Assembly: GCF_010681825.2 (NCBI RefSeq)
Contig: NZ_CP066776.1
Span: 1,054,001-1,118,000 of the forward strand
Direction of reading: 5' to 3'
Length of the DNA: 64,000 nt
Source: Sulfuriroseicoccus oceanibius
Lineage (GTDB): Bacteria; Verrucomicrobiota; Verrucomicrobiia; Verrucomicrobiales; SLCJ01
In this document: positions 16,701 through 25,243 of the stretch, piece by piece
Layout: each line of letters starts with the position of its first letter
How positions within the stretch are numbered: the first letter of the stretch is position 1
The notes under the pieces: generated by a model
Seen by the model: the letters and a program-made list of their open reading frames with translations, nothing else
Databases searched by the model: none
Told to the model about the DNA's origin: nothing
Position numbers and translations under genes: made by a program

Positions 16701-16908
16701 GGTTTCCGCAGGCTTGGCGCTGGTGCCGTTGGTGATGGCGGCGGACCAGCCAGGGAAGGAGATCCTCCACCCGGTGGCGGTGGTGATTGTGGGTGGTCTG
16801 GTGACCTCGACGGTTCTAGGCTTGGGGGTGACGCCTGCGGTCTTCCGCTTGATTGGAAGAAAGGCGGCGTTGCGGGCGGTTGAGACCAACGCTCCTGCGA
16901 CCCAGTAA
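13786..16908 (+). CDS. Heavy-metal efflux RND permease (CzcA/CusA-like)
   Basis: The inner-membrane proton-driven pump of the tripartite system, 1040 residues, the family's usual size. It has two homologous halves with six helices each plus two large periplasmic loops. Diagnostic features are the N-terminal LIRFSLGHRMIIVVIALL, loop motif PEEVETLVTVPLENEL, and TM4 segment GMVVDDAIVDVENVFRRL, whose acidic residues carry proton relay. The HME-RND subfamily moves Cu/Ag, Zn, Co, Cd or Ni; the Met triad of CusA was not resolved by eye, so the metal is open. It lies 36 bases after the adaptor. No sensor or MerR/ArsR-type regulator is seen next to the cluster. Confidence 0.93.
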   Translation: MLNHLIRFSLGHRMIIVVIALLVLVTGTRTATNLPVEVLPDLTKPTVTLLTEAPGYAPEEVETLVTVPLENELMGVSGVTRVRSKSDAGLSLIYVEFDWDADIYQARQFVWERLQLATETLPEGVTPFMTPVASLMGEIMLIGISCPDGSVSPSDLRTEADWTVRQRLKGIPGVAEVLSMGGGVKQLQIQPDPNKMLAHDVTFDEVMTAAEAAAKNTTGGFLTTRAQEIMVRNLGMTTKPADIGRTVVKYVNDRPVTLSDVGEVAWDLEPMRGDAAINGVPGVIVSVTKSPGFDTLKMTDKVNAAIEELQDALPAGVVIEPLFQQSDFINHAIDNLLEALRDGALMVLLVLFLFLLNVRTTFITLMAIPLSFGVTVLVFRWFGITVNSMTLGGAAVAIGMVVDDAIVDVENVFRRLRENAMLAEPKPKLQVIASASGEVRSSIFYATTLIILVFVPLLGLSGVEGRLFTPIAIATMVSMAASFVVSLTVIPVLCSFLLNPKPGKEHRDGLVVRVLKAGFRKTWLKLALDHPVVAITIAGLLFAFAAAVYPTMGKDFLPSFKEETAVVATTAAPGTSLKQTTELSMIGAKMLMQIEGVRNVGYRVGRAERGDHVVPVSTVEFDIDFEQGEDARPRQEVLDEIRETMRGIPGTFSVLSGPLGDRIGHMLSGVPAKVAIKVFGPDLDEIHRIGEQIQKIAKEIPGLEEAKLEQQAPIPQLRIEPDRERAEAYGINVGDLNDQLSVLVGGENVAELYEGQRTIDLVVRLPEAWRESPEKLRTMQIRTASGASVPLYQLADIREATGPNVIMREDTQRRFVVSINPTARDLTGLIKKLEQRVAAEVEIPPGYFLSYEGEFIAQRDAANRILISAVVVLVVVALLLYSYFGTPIFAVQVLADIPLALIGGVLFTWREIDNISIATLVGFIAVTGIAARNSIMMISHYLHLMRHEGEGFTREMIERGTLERLVPVLMTAVSAGLALVPLVMAADQPGKEILHPVAVVIVGGLVTSTVLGLGVTPAVFRLIGRKAALRAVETNAPATQ

Positions 16909-16957
16909 TGGCCACGAGTGGCCGAACTTTGATATTAGCAATTCGTTGATAACAATT

Positions 16958-17542
16958 ATGAAAAACAAATTGATGACAAGTTGTGCTGCAGTGGCCGTCG
17001 CGATGGCGGTCTGTGGCGGTAAAGTAATGGCTGATAGCCAAGTGTTGTGTGCTGGCGATGATCACCATGCGCACGCCGATCACGGACATGATCACGGCGA
17101 CCACGGTCACGCCCATGGCGATGACCATGGAGACCATAAAGGGCACGACCACGGGCATGCGCACGTGCAGGCCGGGCCGAATGGCGGACGGATGTTGGAA
17201 AAGGTGTCGACCCCTACCGAGTTCTTCGTGACGGCCGAGCGCAAGGTGCAGATTACGTTCCTGGATGACGAGGGCAAAGTCATTGCCCCGACGACGCAGA
17301 AGGTGGTGGTGATTTGTGGTGAGCGCACCAACCCGACCCGCCTGGAGTTTGAGAAGGTGGGCGATGTGCTCGTTTCGACCGAGCCTCTGCCCGAAGGCGA
17401 TGCCGTGCCGGCCATTGTGCGGGTGAAGGCGAGTCCGGATGCCAAAAATGGGACCGACCGCTTTACCGTGAAGATGGGCGAATGCGGAAAGTGCGGCAAC
17501 GGTGCCTATGCATGCACCTGCTGTGAGGGGCACGATCACTGA
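16958..17542 (+). CDS. His/Asp-rich periplasmic metal-binding protein
   Basis: A 194-residue exported protein (signal peptide MKNKLMTSCAAVAVAMAV). After the signal comes a stretch of about 50 residues built of alternating His, Asp and Gly (DHHAHADHGHDHGDH), then a globular domain with QAGPNGGRMLE and RKVQITFLDDEGKV. Similar NGGRxLE domains occur in proteins next to CzcCBA pumps. The tail has Cys pairs and His: GECGKCGNGAYACTCCEGHDH. A role in binding or handing over Zn, Ni or Cu to the pump is likely (inference). It follows the pump gene by 49 bases. Confidence 0.72.
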   Translation: MKNKLMTSCAAVAVAMAVCGGKVMADSQVLCAGDDHHAHADHGHDHGDHGHAHGDDHGDHKGHDHGHAHVQAGPNGGRMLEKVSTPTEFFVTAERKVQITFLDDEGKVIAPTTQKVVVICGERTNPTRLEFEKVGDVLVSTEPLPEGDAVPAIVRVKASPDAKNGTDRFTVKMGECGKCGNGAYACTCCEGHDH

Positions 17543-17645
17543 TAGGAAAAAATGCGATTAGCCACCCTCTGTGGGCCCGCTGTTGAGGTCTGGAGAGGGG
17601 GGCGGCGTGCGCGTGTTGTTGGCGCGCGAATCAACTAATCCCATT

Positions 17646-18014
17646 ATGTTGGTAGCTGTTAAAATTCTGACGTCGGCGGTGTTGATCTACATCGTGAACG
17701 AGATTGTGGTGAAGCACAGCAAGCCGTTGGTAGGCAGTTTGATTGCCTCGTTGCCGCTGGTGTCGTTGCTGACGTTTTTCTGGATCTACTTCGACCTGCG
17801 GGCAAAACCTGACGAGGCGATTGAAAAGCTCGCCAGCCACTCGGTTGGGGTCTTTTGGTTTGTGATCCCGTCCCTGCCTGCGTTTTTGCTGATCCCGTAT
17901 CTGCTGAAAAAGGGGATTGGCTTCTGGCCGTCGATGGTGGCGGGATGCGTGCTGACGGTGACTTTGTACTACGTCATGAGCCGCATCCTCGCGCGCTTCG
18001 GGATGGTGATGTGA
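17646..18014 (+). CDS. DUF3147-type small membrane protein
   Basis: A 122-residue protein of four transmembrane helices beginning MLVAVKILTSAVLIYIVNE and containing KHSKPLVGSLIASLPLVS, a pattern of the DUF3147 family. Such genes are often found beside heavy-metal efflux operons, as here, where it ends the cluster 103 bases after the His-rich protein. Function unknown. ATG at 17646; upstream in-frame residues are not membrane-like. Confidence 0.75.
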   Translation: MLVAVKILTSAVLIYIVNEIVVKHSKPLVGSLIASLPLVSLLTFFWIYFDLRAKPDEAIEKLASHSVGVFWFVIPSLPAFLLIPYLLKKGIGFWPSMVAGCVLTVTLYYVMSRILARFGMVM

Positions 18015-18045
18015 CGAGGGTTGCCGAGGTTCATTCTCGCAGCTT

Positions 18046-18600
18046 TCAGCGCCCGTCGATTGGTGATCGCAGGCGTTGGATCTGCGTCCTGAGGTCGGCT
18101 TTGCGCCTCTCGTGATAGAACTTGGCTGCTTGGTATTCCTTGCGCTTGTTGTTGGATGAAATGGTGGAGGCGACGGCGGCCGCCACTGCGATCAAGAGGA
18201 ACAAGAAGCCGATTTCGCCGGCCATGGAAATTGCGACGATGCCGAAAATCAGCGCGAAGGGGATCATCAAGATTCCGCCTGCAGCTGACTTTTCGTCAGG
18301 GAGGTAGGGTCGGCCATTTTTTGGATGGATCATGAATTGCTCTTGCATCTGATCCCAGCGTTGATCGAGCCGGAGGATCTGGTTTTCGAGCTCTAGAATG
18401 CGCACCCGGTTGTCCGTTTCGTCCTGACGTTCTTTGATCTCGGCAACGACCTCGGAGAAGACAGCGCCCCCGCTGCGGTGGACTTTGAGCTGGGAATTGC
18501 AGTAGCTGCAGTGGGCGAAGTTTGTGTTCTCCGCGACCTTCAGTGATGCTCCGCATTGGTTGCAGAGCAGAGGGATGGTGGAAATCTCCGATCCTGGCAT
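18046..18600 (-). CDS. Zinc-ribbon and coiled-coil membrane protein
   Basis: A 184-residue protein. An N-terminal zinc ribbon is made of CNQCG (about residue 13) and CSYCN (about residue 32). A coiled-coil segment follows (about 50-90, RVRILELENQILRLDQRWDQM), then two adjacent transmembrane helices (about 115-155) and a basic C-terminal helix. The cysteine ribbon is presumably cytoplasmic and structural. No enzymatic motif is seen. It is convergent with the metal cluster and may be unrelated to it. Confidence 0.68.
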   Translation of the reverse strand: MPGSEISTIPLLCNQCGASLKVAENTNFAHCSYCNSQLKVHRSGGAVFSEVVAEIKERQDETDNRVRILELENQILRLDQRWDQMQEQFMIHPKNGRPYLPDEKSAAGGILMIPFALIFGIVAISMAGEIGFLFLLIAVAAAVASTISSNNKRKEYQAAKFYHERRKADLRTQIQRLRSPIDGR

Positions 18601-18645
18601 GGCGGGGAGATGTTAGGCATGCCGAGCCGGGGATGTCACCACAAA

Positions 18646-20235
18646 TCAGGGGGCTGCTGGTGTGGTGGGCTGGGTCCAGCGGATGCGGTAGAACGCGCGA
18701 TCGGTCGGTGGTGCGGGGTCGGTGAACGTGGCGGAGAAACGTTCGCCCGCTGGTAGAGAGCCAACTGTGGTCCAAGACGGAGACTCTAGGGATGTGCTGC
18801 GCTCGACGGTGTAGCCGGCTGCTGGATCGAGGTTGGAGAAGTTGATGGTGCCTGGTTGGCCGGCGGTTGTGGATTGTTGAGGGCCTGCGCCCAGTTCCGC
18901 GCGCCAGGCGAGGGCGTACTCGAAGCCGCGGGTTCGTCTTCGCAATGTGTAGCTGACTTCGGGAACCTCGATGAGGTAGTCGCCGGGCTCCAGATTGCGG
19001 CGGAAGATATGTTGGACGTTGTCGACCGGGCTTTGGCAGCGGTCGATTTCGGTCAGTGTGCCTTGGGTGTCGCGGGAATAGAGGATGACGTGGAGGTCGT
19101 CGCGCTCGCTGGTGCCGGTTCCTGTGTCGCGTCCGTCTTGTCGGCGGAACCAGGAAAGTGTGATGGCGAGTTCGTCTGCGTAGGAGCCTTCAGGAATGCG
19201 GATCAGGAACTGTTGTGTGGCTACCGAGTTTGGTTTGGCCCAGCCTTTGAGGGCAGCGGGTGTGGTTTCCGATGGGGGCTGTTCGCCGCCGGTCAGGACG
19301 TGGTAGCTGTTGTAGACATTGACCTGGCCCGCACCGAAGACCGTGTCGTAGGGTTTGGATTGGTCGGCGCGGTTCCACTGGGGGAGGCCGCTCTTGCTGG
19401 CGCCTGTCAGGAGGATCGCGCGGATGACGTTTGGGTCGTTGGCGTTGCTCAGCGAGCTGTTTTTGTCGACTGTTTCAAACAGTAACGCCGCGCAGCCGGC
19501 GACTTCCGGGGTGGTGTTACTCGATGTGGTCGAGGCACCGGTGAGGTCGGGCTTCATGCGGCCGGGACCAGGGTAGTCGGCGCCGGTGGTGCCGTAGCTA
19601 TGATTGCCGTCTTTTTTGCCGACTGAGAGGTTGTTGTAACCGTGGGTGTTGAGGATGGGGACGGAGACGGTGCTGTTGTTGATGCCGACGCAATGGAGGG
19701 CTCCTTGATTGATAGCGGAAGCGTCCAATGCGTTGATGAGCGTGATGTTGTCAGCGGTTTCTTGGGCGGCGCCGATCCACGAGCTGTTGTGGACGCGTCC
19801 GGTGTCAACGATCGGGTTTCCGGCGGCGTTGTTTTGAGCCCACACGAGGTAGTCGTTGGCGGTGAAGAGCAAAACTTCCGTGATGCCGGGGGCAATGCCG
19901 GACGACCGGTCGAAGAAGCGGCTGGCAACACCGGCTGCATGGCTGCTGTAGGCCTGGGCTCCGGATTGCGGCAGAAATGTGATACCGAGATAGTTGTCGG
20001 CTCCGGTGCCGGCGAAGTTGTCCGGTCCGCCGGATTGAGGATAATAGCCGCCTCCGACTGGGGCTTCCGCCATTGAAACGCGTACGCCTTCGCCGGTAGG
20101 AGTAGAGGAACCGAGTTCAGATCGGAGTTGGGTGAGTCCGGATTCGTCCTCCCAGGCGCTGGCCGCGTGGGCCTGCGTGGGCAGGAGCGTCGCGATCAGG
20201 GCGAGGGACGAGGCGATGAGGCTGCTGGCGCGCAT
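18646..20235 (-). CDS. Exported S8 (subtilisin-like) protein with doubtful catalytic Asp
   Basis: A 529-residue secreted protein with signal peptide ending near THAHA/AQAHAAS. A subtilase core is visible: SSHAAGVASRF with the catalytic His, GRVHNSSW with the oxyanion Asn, and SSNTTPEVAGCAALL with a Ser where GTSxATPxxAG normally sits. The usual Asp region (normally VAVLDTG) reads GVRVSMAEAPVGG and has no clear Asp, so the protein may be inactive or use another acidic residue. After about residue 330 it has a beta-rich P-domain-like region and a fibronectin-like end. ATG at 20235 chosen for the signal peptide. Single gene, same strand as the cupin gene upstream. Confidence 0.74.
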   Translation of the reverse strand: MRASSLIASSLALIATLLPTQAHAASAWEDESGLTQLRSELGSSTPTGEGVRVSMAEAPVGGGYYPQSGGPDNFAGTGADNYLGITFLPQSGAQAYSSHAAGVASRFFDRSSGIAPGITEVLLFTANDYLVWAQNNAAGNPIVDTGRVHNSSWIGAAQETADNITLINALDASAINQGALHCVGINNSTVSVPILNTHGYNNLSVGKKDGNHSYGTTGADYPGPGRMKPDLTGASTTSSNTTPEVAGCAALLFETVDKNSSLSNANDPNVIRAILLTGASKSGLPQWNRADQSKPYDTVFGAGQVNVYNSYHVLTGGEQPPSETTPAALKGWAKPNSVATQQFLIRIPEGSYADELAITLSWFRRQDGRDTGTGTSERDDLHVILYSRDTQGTLTEIDRCQSPVDNVQHIFRRNLEPGDYLIEVPEVSYTLRRRTRGFEYALAWRAELGAGPQQSTTAGQPGTINFSNLDPAAGYTVERSTSLESPSWTTVGSLPAGERFSATFTDPAPPTDRAFYRIRWTQPTTPAAP

Positions 20236-20381
20236 GATGGGCGGGGTTGGATCAGGGCGTGGGGAGTGGAGCGCGCAGGGTATCTCCTGAAACCGGGGTG
20301 GACTACAAGTTTTTAAACGTTGATCGGTTCGCAGATTCGAGAGACGAGTGCAACTTTGATGGGAGGCCTGAAGTCCCCGAG

Positions 20382-20735
20382 TTATTCGAAATAGGTGTCG
20401 TCGTGGGAATAGGGCGGCGCGCAGCAGCAGAGGAATCGCAGTGATTCTGTGGCGGTGATCTGGTGCCATGCTCCGGCGGGGATGAGAATGGCATCGCCCG
20501 GGCCGACCTCACGTTCAACTTCATCGATCTCCATGGTGCCGGTGCCTTCGAGGATGAAGTAGAACTCTTCTGAAAGCTTGTGGTAATGCCGGTCGGTGGA
20601 GGTGCCGGCGGGCACGGTGGCCTCGGCGAGGCTTTGGTTGGCCACCGGTGCGTTGGTGGAATCCAGGATGCTGCGGATGGTCGAGCCGTCTTTGGTGATG
20701 AAGGGAGACTGGTCGGCCAGGTTTTGGATATGCAT
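20382..20735 (-). CDS. Single-domain cupin protein
   Basis: A 117-residue cupin_2 fold protein. Motif one: RHYHKLSEEFYFILEGTG, whose His, His and Glu bind a metal. Motif two: GDAILIPAGAWHQI with the last His ligand. Small cupins of this kind act as isomerases, dioxygenases or sugar-binding sensors; no substrate can be inferred. It stands between the subtilase-like gene and the RNase P RNA gene. Confidence 0.85.
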   Translation of the reverse strand: MHIQNLADQSPFITKDGSTIRSILDSTNAPVANQSLAEATVPAGTSTDRHYHKLSEEFYFILEGTGTMEIDEVEREVGPGDAILIPAGAWHQITATESLRFLCCCAPPYSHDDTYFE

Positions 20736-20841
20736 GGGGGCACCCTAGAAGAGGGGGCTCGTGGCTCCAAGTGAAAGTGAGGAGGCTCCAGGCCGAGGTG
20801 TGCCGAGGACCTTCGCAGCCGGGCGAACGGGAGGAAGAGGT

Positions 20842-21285
20842 GCCACGCCCCTGTAAGCCGGATTTTGTCCACGCGGGCGGCGAACCGACCGCGATGGGCG
20901 ACCATTTATCTATCACAGCCGCAGGGGCGGTGATCCCAACCGTGTGAAGGGCTGGGTGCGACGAGAACCCGAGAGCATCCGCGCAGCCGAAGCGTTGCGG
21001 TCCGGGCAGGTGACCCGTTTCCTCTGTTATGTCTTGCTCCGCGTGGGGTTTACCGTGCCCCGCCGGTTACCCGGACGGGCGGTGGGCTCTTACTCCACCA
21101 TTTCAACCTTACCTGTGACGGGCTGGGCCCATCCATCGGCGGTATATTTTCTGCGGCACTTTCCGTCGCGTCGGTTTTGAGGCCGGCGCTCCCTTGCTTT
21201 CACAAGGCACGCTACCTTGCGGAGTCCGGACTTTCCTCACGGCGGACGACCGAAGTCTCCACCGCGCGACCGCCCGGGGCGTGGC
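20842..21285 (-). ncRNA. rnpB: RNase P RNA (class A)
   Basis: On the minus strand the hallmark GAGGAAAGTCCGGACTCCGC (conserved region I, pairs in P4) occurs near the 5' end, and GACAAAATCCGGCTTACAG near the 3' end. The ends pair as P1: GCCACGCCCC (21285-21276) with GGGGCGTGGC (20851-20842), which fixes the boundaries to about 444 nt. RNase P removes 5' leaders from tRNA precursors. Codon-like ORFs across it on both strands are accidental. Confidence 0.95.
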
Positions 21286-21643
21286 AGCGGGAGTATAACG
21301 CGGAATCCGCGGGTGCGTGTGGATTTCTGCAACTGATTTTCAAGTTGCTTGTGATCAGCGTTTCAATTTGTGGCGGCGGGGTGGGGAATCGGCATACGAA
21401 TGTCTTGACCCGTAGGTGCTGAGGCCTAGGTTACCGGAACCAAATCAACCAACCCGTTTTACCGCGGAAGCCATTCGGGCCGATAGGGCCGGCAGCGGAA
21501 TCGAGGTGGAAGTTTCCCGATTCCGGACGCATCTGCATCACTGAGGTCTCGCGTTTAATCAGATTCACCCTCAGTCCTGTTTTGAACCGCAAAGTCCGCG
21601 GTCTGGTTGACCAAACCCTAATCCTTCAGATATCCAAAAACCT
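21286..21643 (+). other. Intergenic region and leader of acnB
   Basis: No gene is seen. The right part likely holds the acnB promoter and leader. A hairpin GGAATCG / CGATTCC (about 21499-21530) and a shorter CCGC / GCGG pair near 21588-21602 are visible. They resemble no riboswitch or IRE I know. Confidence 0.4.
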
Positions 21644-24415
21644 ATGAGCATCTATCTCGATTACCTTCAGGAGATTGAAGAACGAAAAAAAGAGGGCCTG
21701 AGCCCAAAGCCGATTGATGGCGCTGAGTTGCTGTCTGCCATCATCGAGCAGATCAAGGACGTTGATAACGAGTACCGCAAGGGCTCGCTGGTATTCTTTA
21801 TTTACAACACGCTGCCAGGTACCACTCCTGCGGCAGGCGTGAAGGCAAAGTTCCTCAAGGAGATCATCCTTGGGGAGTCGGTGGTTGAGGAGATCACGCC
21901 AGCATTCGCGTTTGAGCTGCTTTCGCACATGAAGGGCGGACCATCGGTGGAAGTGCTGCTCGATTTGGCATTGGGCGACGAGCCGACGATCGCCAAGCAA
22001 GCGGTGGAAGTGCTCAAGACCCAGGTCTATCTCTACGATGCGGACACCGATCGCCTTAAGGCGGCTTACGAGGCGGGCAATGCAAATGCCAAGGAGTTGC
22101 TTGAGAGCTACGCCCAGGCGGAGTTCTTCACCAAGCTTCCTGAGGTGCCGGAGAAGATCGAAGTGGTGACCTACATCGCAGGTGAGGGCGACATTTCGAC
22201 CGACCTGCTTTCCCCAGGGAACCAGGCACACTCGCGTTCCGACCGCGAGCTGCACGGTAAGTGCATGATCTCGGAGAAGGCGCAGAAAGAGATTCAAGCG
22301 CTGCAGGAAGCGCATCCGGGCAAGAGCGTGATGCTTATTGCGGAAAAGGGCACCATGGGGGTGGGGTCGTCGCGCATGTCCGGCGTCAACAACGTGGCGT
22401 TGTGGACCGGTAAGCAGGCGAGCCAGTACGTTCCATTCGTGAACATTTTCCCAATCGTGGCGGGAACCAATGGCATTTCGCCAATCTTCCTCACCACTGT
22501 GAGTGTGACCGGTGGCATCGGAATCGACCTCAAGAACTGGACCAAGAAGCTCGATGCGGACGGCAAGCCAGTGCTCGACGAGAGCGGCGAGCCGGTGCTC
22601 GAGCAGGTCTATTCTGTGGCAACCGGTACTGAGCTCACCATCAATACGAAGACCAAGAAGCTCTACAATGGCGAGCAGGAGTTGACGGATATTTCGTCGG
22701 CACTGACACCGCAGAAGATGGAGTTCATCCGTGCTGGTGGGTCGTACGCGATTGTCTTCGGCAAGAAGATCCAGACCTTCGCTGCCGAGACCTTGGGGAT
22801 TGAGATTCCAACCGTGTACGCGCCGTCGAAGGAGATTTCCCACGAGGGGCAGGGCCTCACCGCGGTGGAAAAGATTTTCAACAAGAACGCGGTGGGAACG
22901 ACTCCTGGTCTGACCTTGCACGCGGGATCCGACGTGCGAGTCAAAGTGAACATCGTCGGTTCGCAGGACACCACCGGCTTGATGACCTCGCAGGAGCTTG
23001 AGGCGATGGCGGCAACTGTGATCTCCCCGACCGTGGATGCCGGTTACCAGTCCGGATGCCACACGGCATCGGTGTGGGACAAGAAGGCGCAGGCGAACAT
23101 TCCGCGCTTGATGAAGTTCATGCACGACTTTGGTCTGATCACCGCACGTGACCCGCAGGGTGAATACCACGCGATGACCGACGTGATCCACAAAGTCCTC
23201 AACGACCTGACCGTCGATGAGTGGGCGATTATCATCGGTGGTGACTCGCACACCCGTATGTCCAAGGGTGTGGCCTTTGGTGCCGACTCCGGGACCGTGG
23301 CGCTCGCGCTGGCGACCGGTGAGGCTTCGATGCCAATCCCTGAGTCGGTGAAGGTGACCTTCAAGGGTGACTTGAAGCCGCACGTTGATTTCCGTGATGT
23401 GGTGCACTCCACCCAGGCTCAGATGCTGAAGAAGTTCGGTGAGAACGTGTTCCAAGGGCGTGTGATCGAAGTGCACATCGGTACGCTTCCGGCTGACCAG
23501 GCATTCACGTTTACCGACTGGACCGCAGAGATGAAAGCCAAGGCATCGATCTGCATCTCGCAGGACGAGACCTTGATCGAGTCGCTGGAGATCGCCAAAG
23601 GGCGTATCCAGATCATGATCGACAAGGGAATGGACAACGAGAACAAGGTGCTGCAGGGATTGATCGATCGTGCCAACAAGCGCATCGCCGAGATCCGTTC
23701 CGGTGAGAAGCCGGCGCTGACTCCGGATTCCAATGCCAAGTACCACGCTGAGTTCGAGGTGGACCTCGATATCATCGACGAGCCGATGATTGCCGACCCT
23801 GACGTGAACAACGAAGATGTGTCCAAGCGTTACACCCACGATGTGATCCGTCCGCTCTCCTACTACGGTGGCGAGAAAGTGGTAGACCTCGGGTTCGTCG
23901 GGTCGTGCATGGTCCACAAAGGAGACCTGAAGATTGTCTCGCAGATGCTTCGTAACCTCGAAGCCCAGCAGGGTGAGGTGAAGTTCCAAGCTCCATTGGT
24001 GGTGGCTGCTCCAACATATAACATCATCGATGAACTCAAGGAGGAAGGTGACTGGGATATGTTGCAGAAGTACTCCGGCTTCGAGTTCGACGACAATGCG
24101 CCTAAGAGCGAAGCGCGTACCGAGTACGAGAACATGATGTACCTCGAGCGTCCGGGCTGTAACCTTTGCATGGGTAACCAGGAGAAGGCAGCCAAGGGCG
24201 ACACGGTGATGGCGACGTCGACACGTCTTTTCCAAGGCCGCGTGGTGGAAGATTCCGAGCGCAAGAAGGGGGAGTCGCTGTTGTCGTCGACACCAGTGGT
24301 CATTCTCTCGGCGATCCTTGGCCGCACGCCGACTCTTGAAGAGTACAAGGATGCGGTTCAGGGGATTGACCTGACCAAGTTCGCTCCACCTGTGGAAGAT
24401 CTGATCAGCAAGTAA
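21644..24415 (+). CDS. acnB: Bifunctional aconitate hydratase 2 / 2-methylisocitrate dehydratase
   Basis: AcnB interconverts citrate and isocitrate in the TCA cycle, using a [4Fe-4S] cluster. The 923-residue length and domain order (N-terminal HEAT-like domain, swivel, then catalytic domains) are those of AcnB rather than AcnA. Cluster and active-site motifs are visible: GFVGSCMVHKGD with the first Cys ligand, RPGCNLCMGNQ with the other two, plus GGDSHTRMSKGVAFGADSG and SGCHTASVWDKKAQ. N-terminal residues YRKGSLVFFIYNTLPGTTPAA belong to the HEAT-like domain. It has its own leader and a strong terminator, so it is probably monocistronic. Confidence 0.96.
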   Translation: MSIYLDYLQEIEERKKEGLSPKPIDGAELLSAIIEQIKDVDNEYRKGSLVFFIYNTLPGTTPAAGVKAKFLKEIILGESVVEEITPAFAFELLSHMKGGPSVEVLLDLALGDEPTIAKQAVEVLKTQVYLYDADTDRLKAAYEAGNANAKELLESYAQAEFFTKLPEVPEKIEVVTYIAGEGDISTDLLSPGNQAHSRSDRELHGKCMISEKAQKEIQALQEAHPGKSVMLIAEKGTMGVGSSRMSGVNNVALWTGKQASQYVPFVNIFPIVAGTNGISPIFLTTVSVTGGIGIDLKNWTKKLDADGKPVLDESGEPVLEQVYSVATGTELTINTKTKKLYNGEQELTDISSALTPQKMEFIRAGGSYAIVFGKKIQTFAAETLGIEIPTVYAPSKEISHEGQGLTAVEKIFNKNAVGTTPGLTLHAGSDVRVKVNIVGSQDTTGLMTSQELEAMAATVISPTVDAGYQSGCHTASVWDKKAQANIPRLMKFMHDFGLITARDPQGEYHAMTDVIHKVLNDLTVDEWAIIIGGDSHTRMSKGVAFGADSGTVALALATGEASMPIPESVKVTFKGDLKPHVDFRDVVHSTQAQMLKKFGENVFQGRVIEVHIGTLPADQAFTFTDWTAEMKAKASICISQDETLIESLEIAKGRIQIMIDKGMDNENKVLQGLIDRANKRIAEIRSGEKPALTPDSNAKYHAEFEVDLDIIDEPMIADPDVNNEDVSKRYTHDVIRPLSYYGGEKVVDLGFVGSCMVHKGDLKIVSQMLRNLEAQQGEVKFQAPLVVAAPTYNIIDELKEEGDWDMLQKYSGFEFDDNAPKSEARTEYENMMYLERPGCNLCMGNQEKAAKGDTVMATSTRLFQGRVVEDSERKKGESLLSSTPVVILSAILGRTPTLEEYKDAVQGIDLTKFAPPVEDLISK

Positions 24416-24491
24416 TTGGTGGTCGGGCTTTATCTTCAGTTTGGCCGCCGCTTCGGTGACGGGGCGGCGGGCTGACGATGAGCTCTCAATT

Positions 24492-24531
24492 AGGCGCGAC
24501 GCTGGAGATATCCGGCGTCGCGCCTTTTTTT
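24492..24531 (+). terminator. Rho-independent terminator after acnB
   Basis: An 11-bp perfect stem (AGGCGCGACGC / GCGTCGCGCCT) is followed by a run of seven T residues, 76 bases past the acnB stop. Confidence 0.92.
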
Positions 24532-24613
24532 GAGCGCCGTGCGGTGGAGGTGTGATGGAAATTTGCCGGATGCTGGGCTAGGGTGAGTTTCAAACGAACG
24601 ACCTTTCCTGCCT

Positions 24614-25243
24614 ATGTCTCGCATCCGCCCATTGAAAACGAGCAACGACCGTATCTGGATCCCGGAAGATTATTTTGCCCGGGCTGAGATCGGGGAGATC
24701 TTTCCGGATGCGGACGGGCGCGTGATTGAATTTGATATGGGCTGCGGGGACGGCGGCTTCCTTGTGCAGATGGCGCAACATCACCCGGAACATCGATTTC
24801 TCGGAGTTGAGCGGCTGTTGGGACGAGTGCGCAAGGTGAGCCGCAAGTTGAAGGCGGCTAATGCTCAGAACGCGCGTTTGTTGCGCCTGGAGTCCCAGTA
24901 CGCGCTCGACTATTTGTTGCCGGAGTCGTCGGTGGATCGGATGCACTTCTTGTTCCCGGACCCATGGCCGAAGGAGAAGCATGCGCGCCGTCGTTTGTTC
25001 TCCGAGCCGTTTTTGATGGCGATCAAGCGAGTGCTCAAGCCGGGTGGTGAGCTTTTGTTCAAGACCGACCACGACGACTACTTCGAGCTGGCGCAAGAGG
25101 TGGTCAAAGAGTGCGGCGATAAAGTGGGCTTCGAGCGCTTGGAATGGCCTGAGGATGCGTTCTTCTACCCGATTACTGATTTTGAACAGCAGTGGCTGGA
25201 TATGGGGAAGACGATCGATCGGATGCGTCTGCGCTTTGATTGA
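24614..25243 (+). CDS. trmB: tRNA (guanine-N7-)-methyltransferase
   Basis: TrmB adds the N7-methyl group to G46 of tRNAs using SAM. 209 residues, typical length. The SAM loop is DMGCGDGGFLVQMA, followed by FLGVERLLGRVRK. The family hallmark PDPWPKEKHARRRL is present (Asp and Pro-Trp-Pro of the active site), with KTDHDDYFE later. Its last 71 bases overlap the 3' end of comEC on the opposite strand, an unusually deep tail-to-tail overlap. Confidence 0.95.
   Translation: MSRIRPLKTSNDRIWIPEDYFARAEIGEIFPDADGRVIEFDMGCGDGGFLVQMAQHHPEHRFLGVERLLGRVRKVSRKLKAANAQNARLLRLESQYALDYLLPESSVDRMHFLFPDPWPKEKHARRRLFSEPFLMAIKRVLKPGGELLFKTDHDDYFELAQEVVKECGDKVGFERLEWPEDAFFYPITDFEQQWLDMGKTIDRMRLRFD

Noticed and set aside
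21421-21643. Riboswitch or iron-responsive element in the acnB leader
   Set aside because: A few weak hairpins are visible, but none matches a known class; kept only as an unassigned leader.
21626-24235. Long minus-strand frame of 869 codons opposite acnB
   Set aside because: Shadow of a highly codon-biased gene; no signal, motif or composition of a protein, and the plus-strand AcnB assignment is certain.
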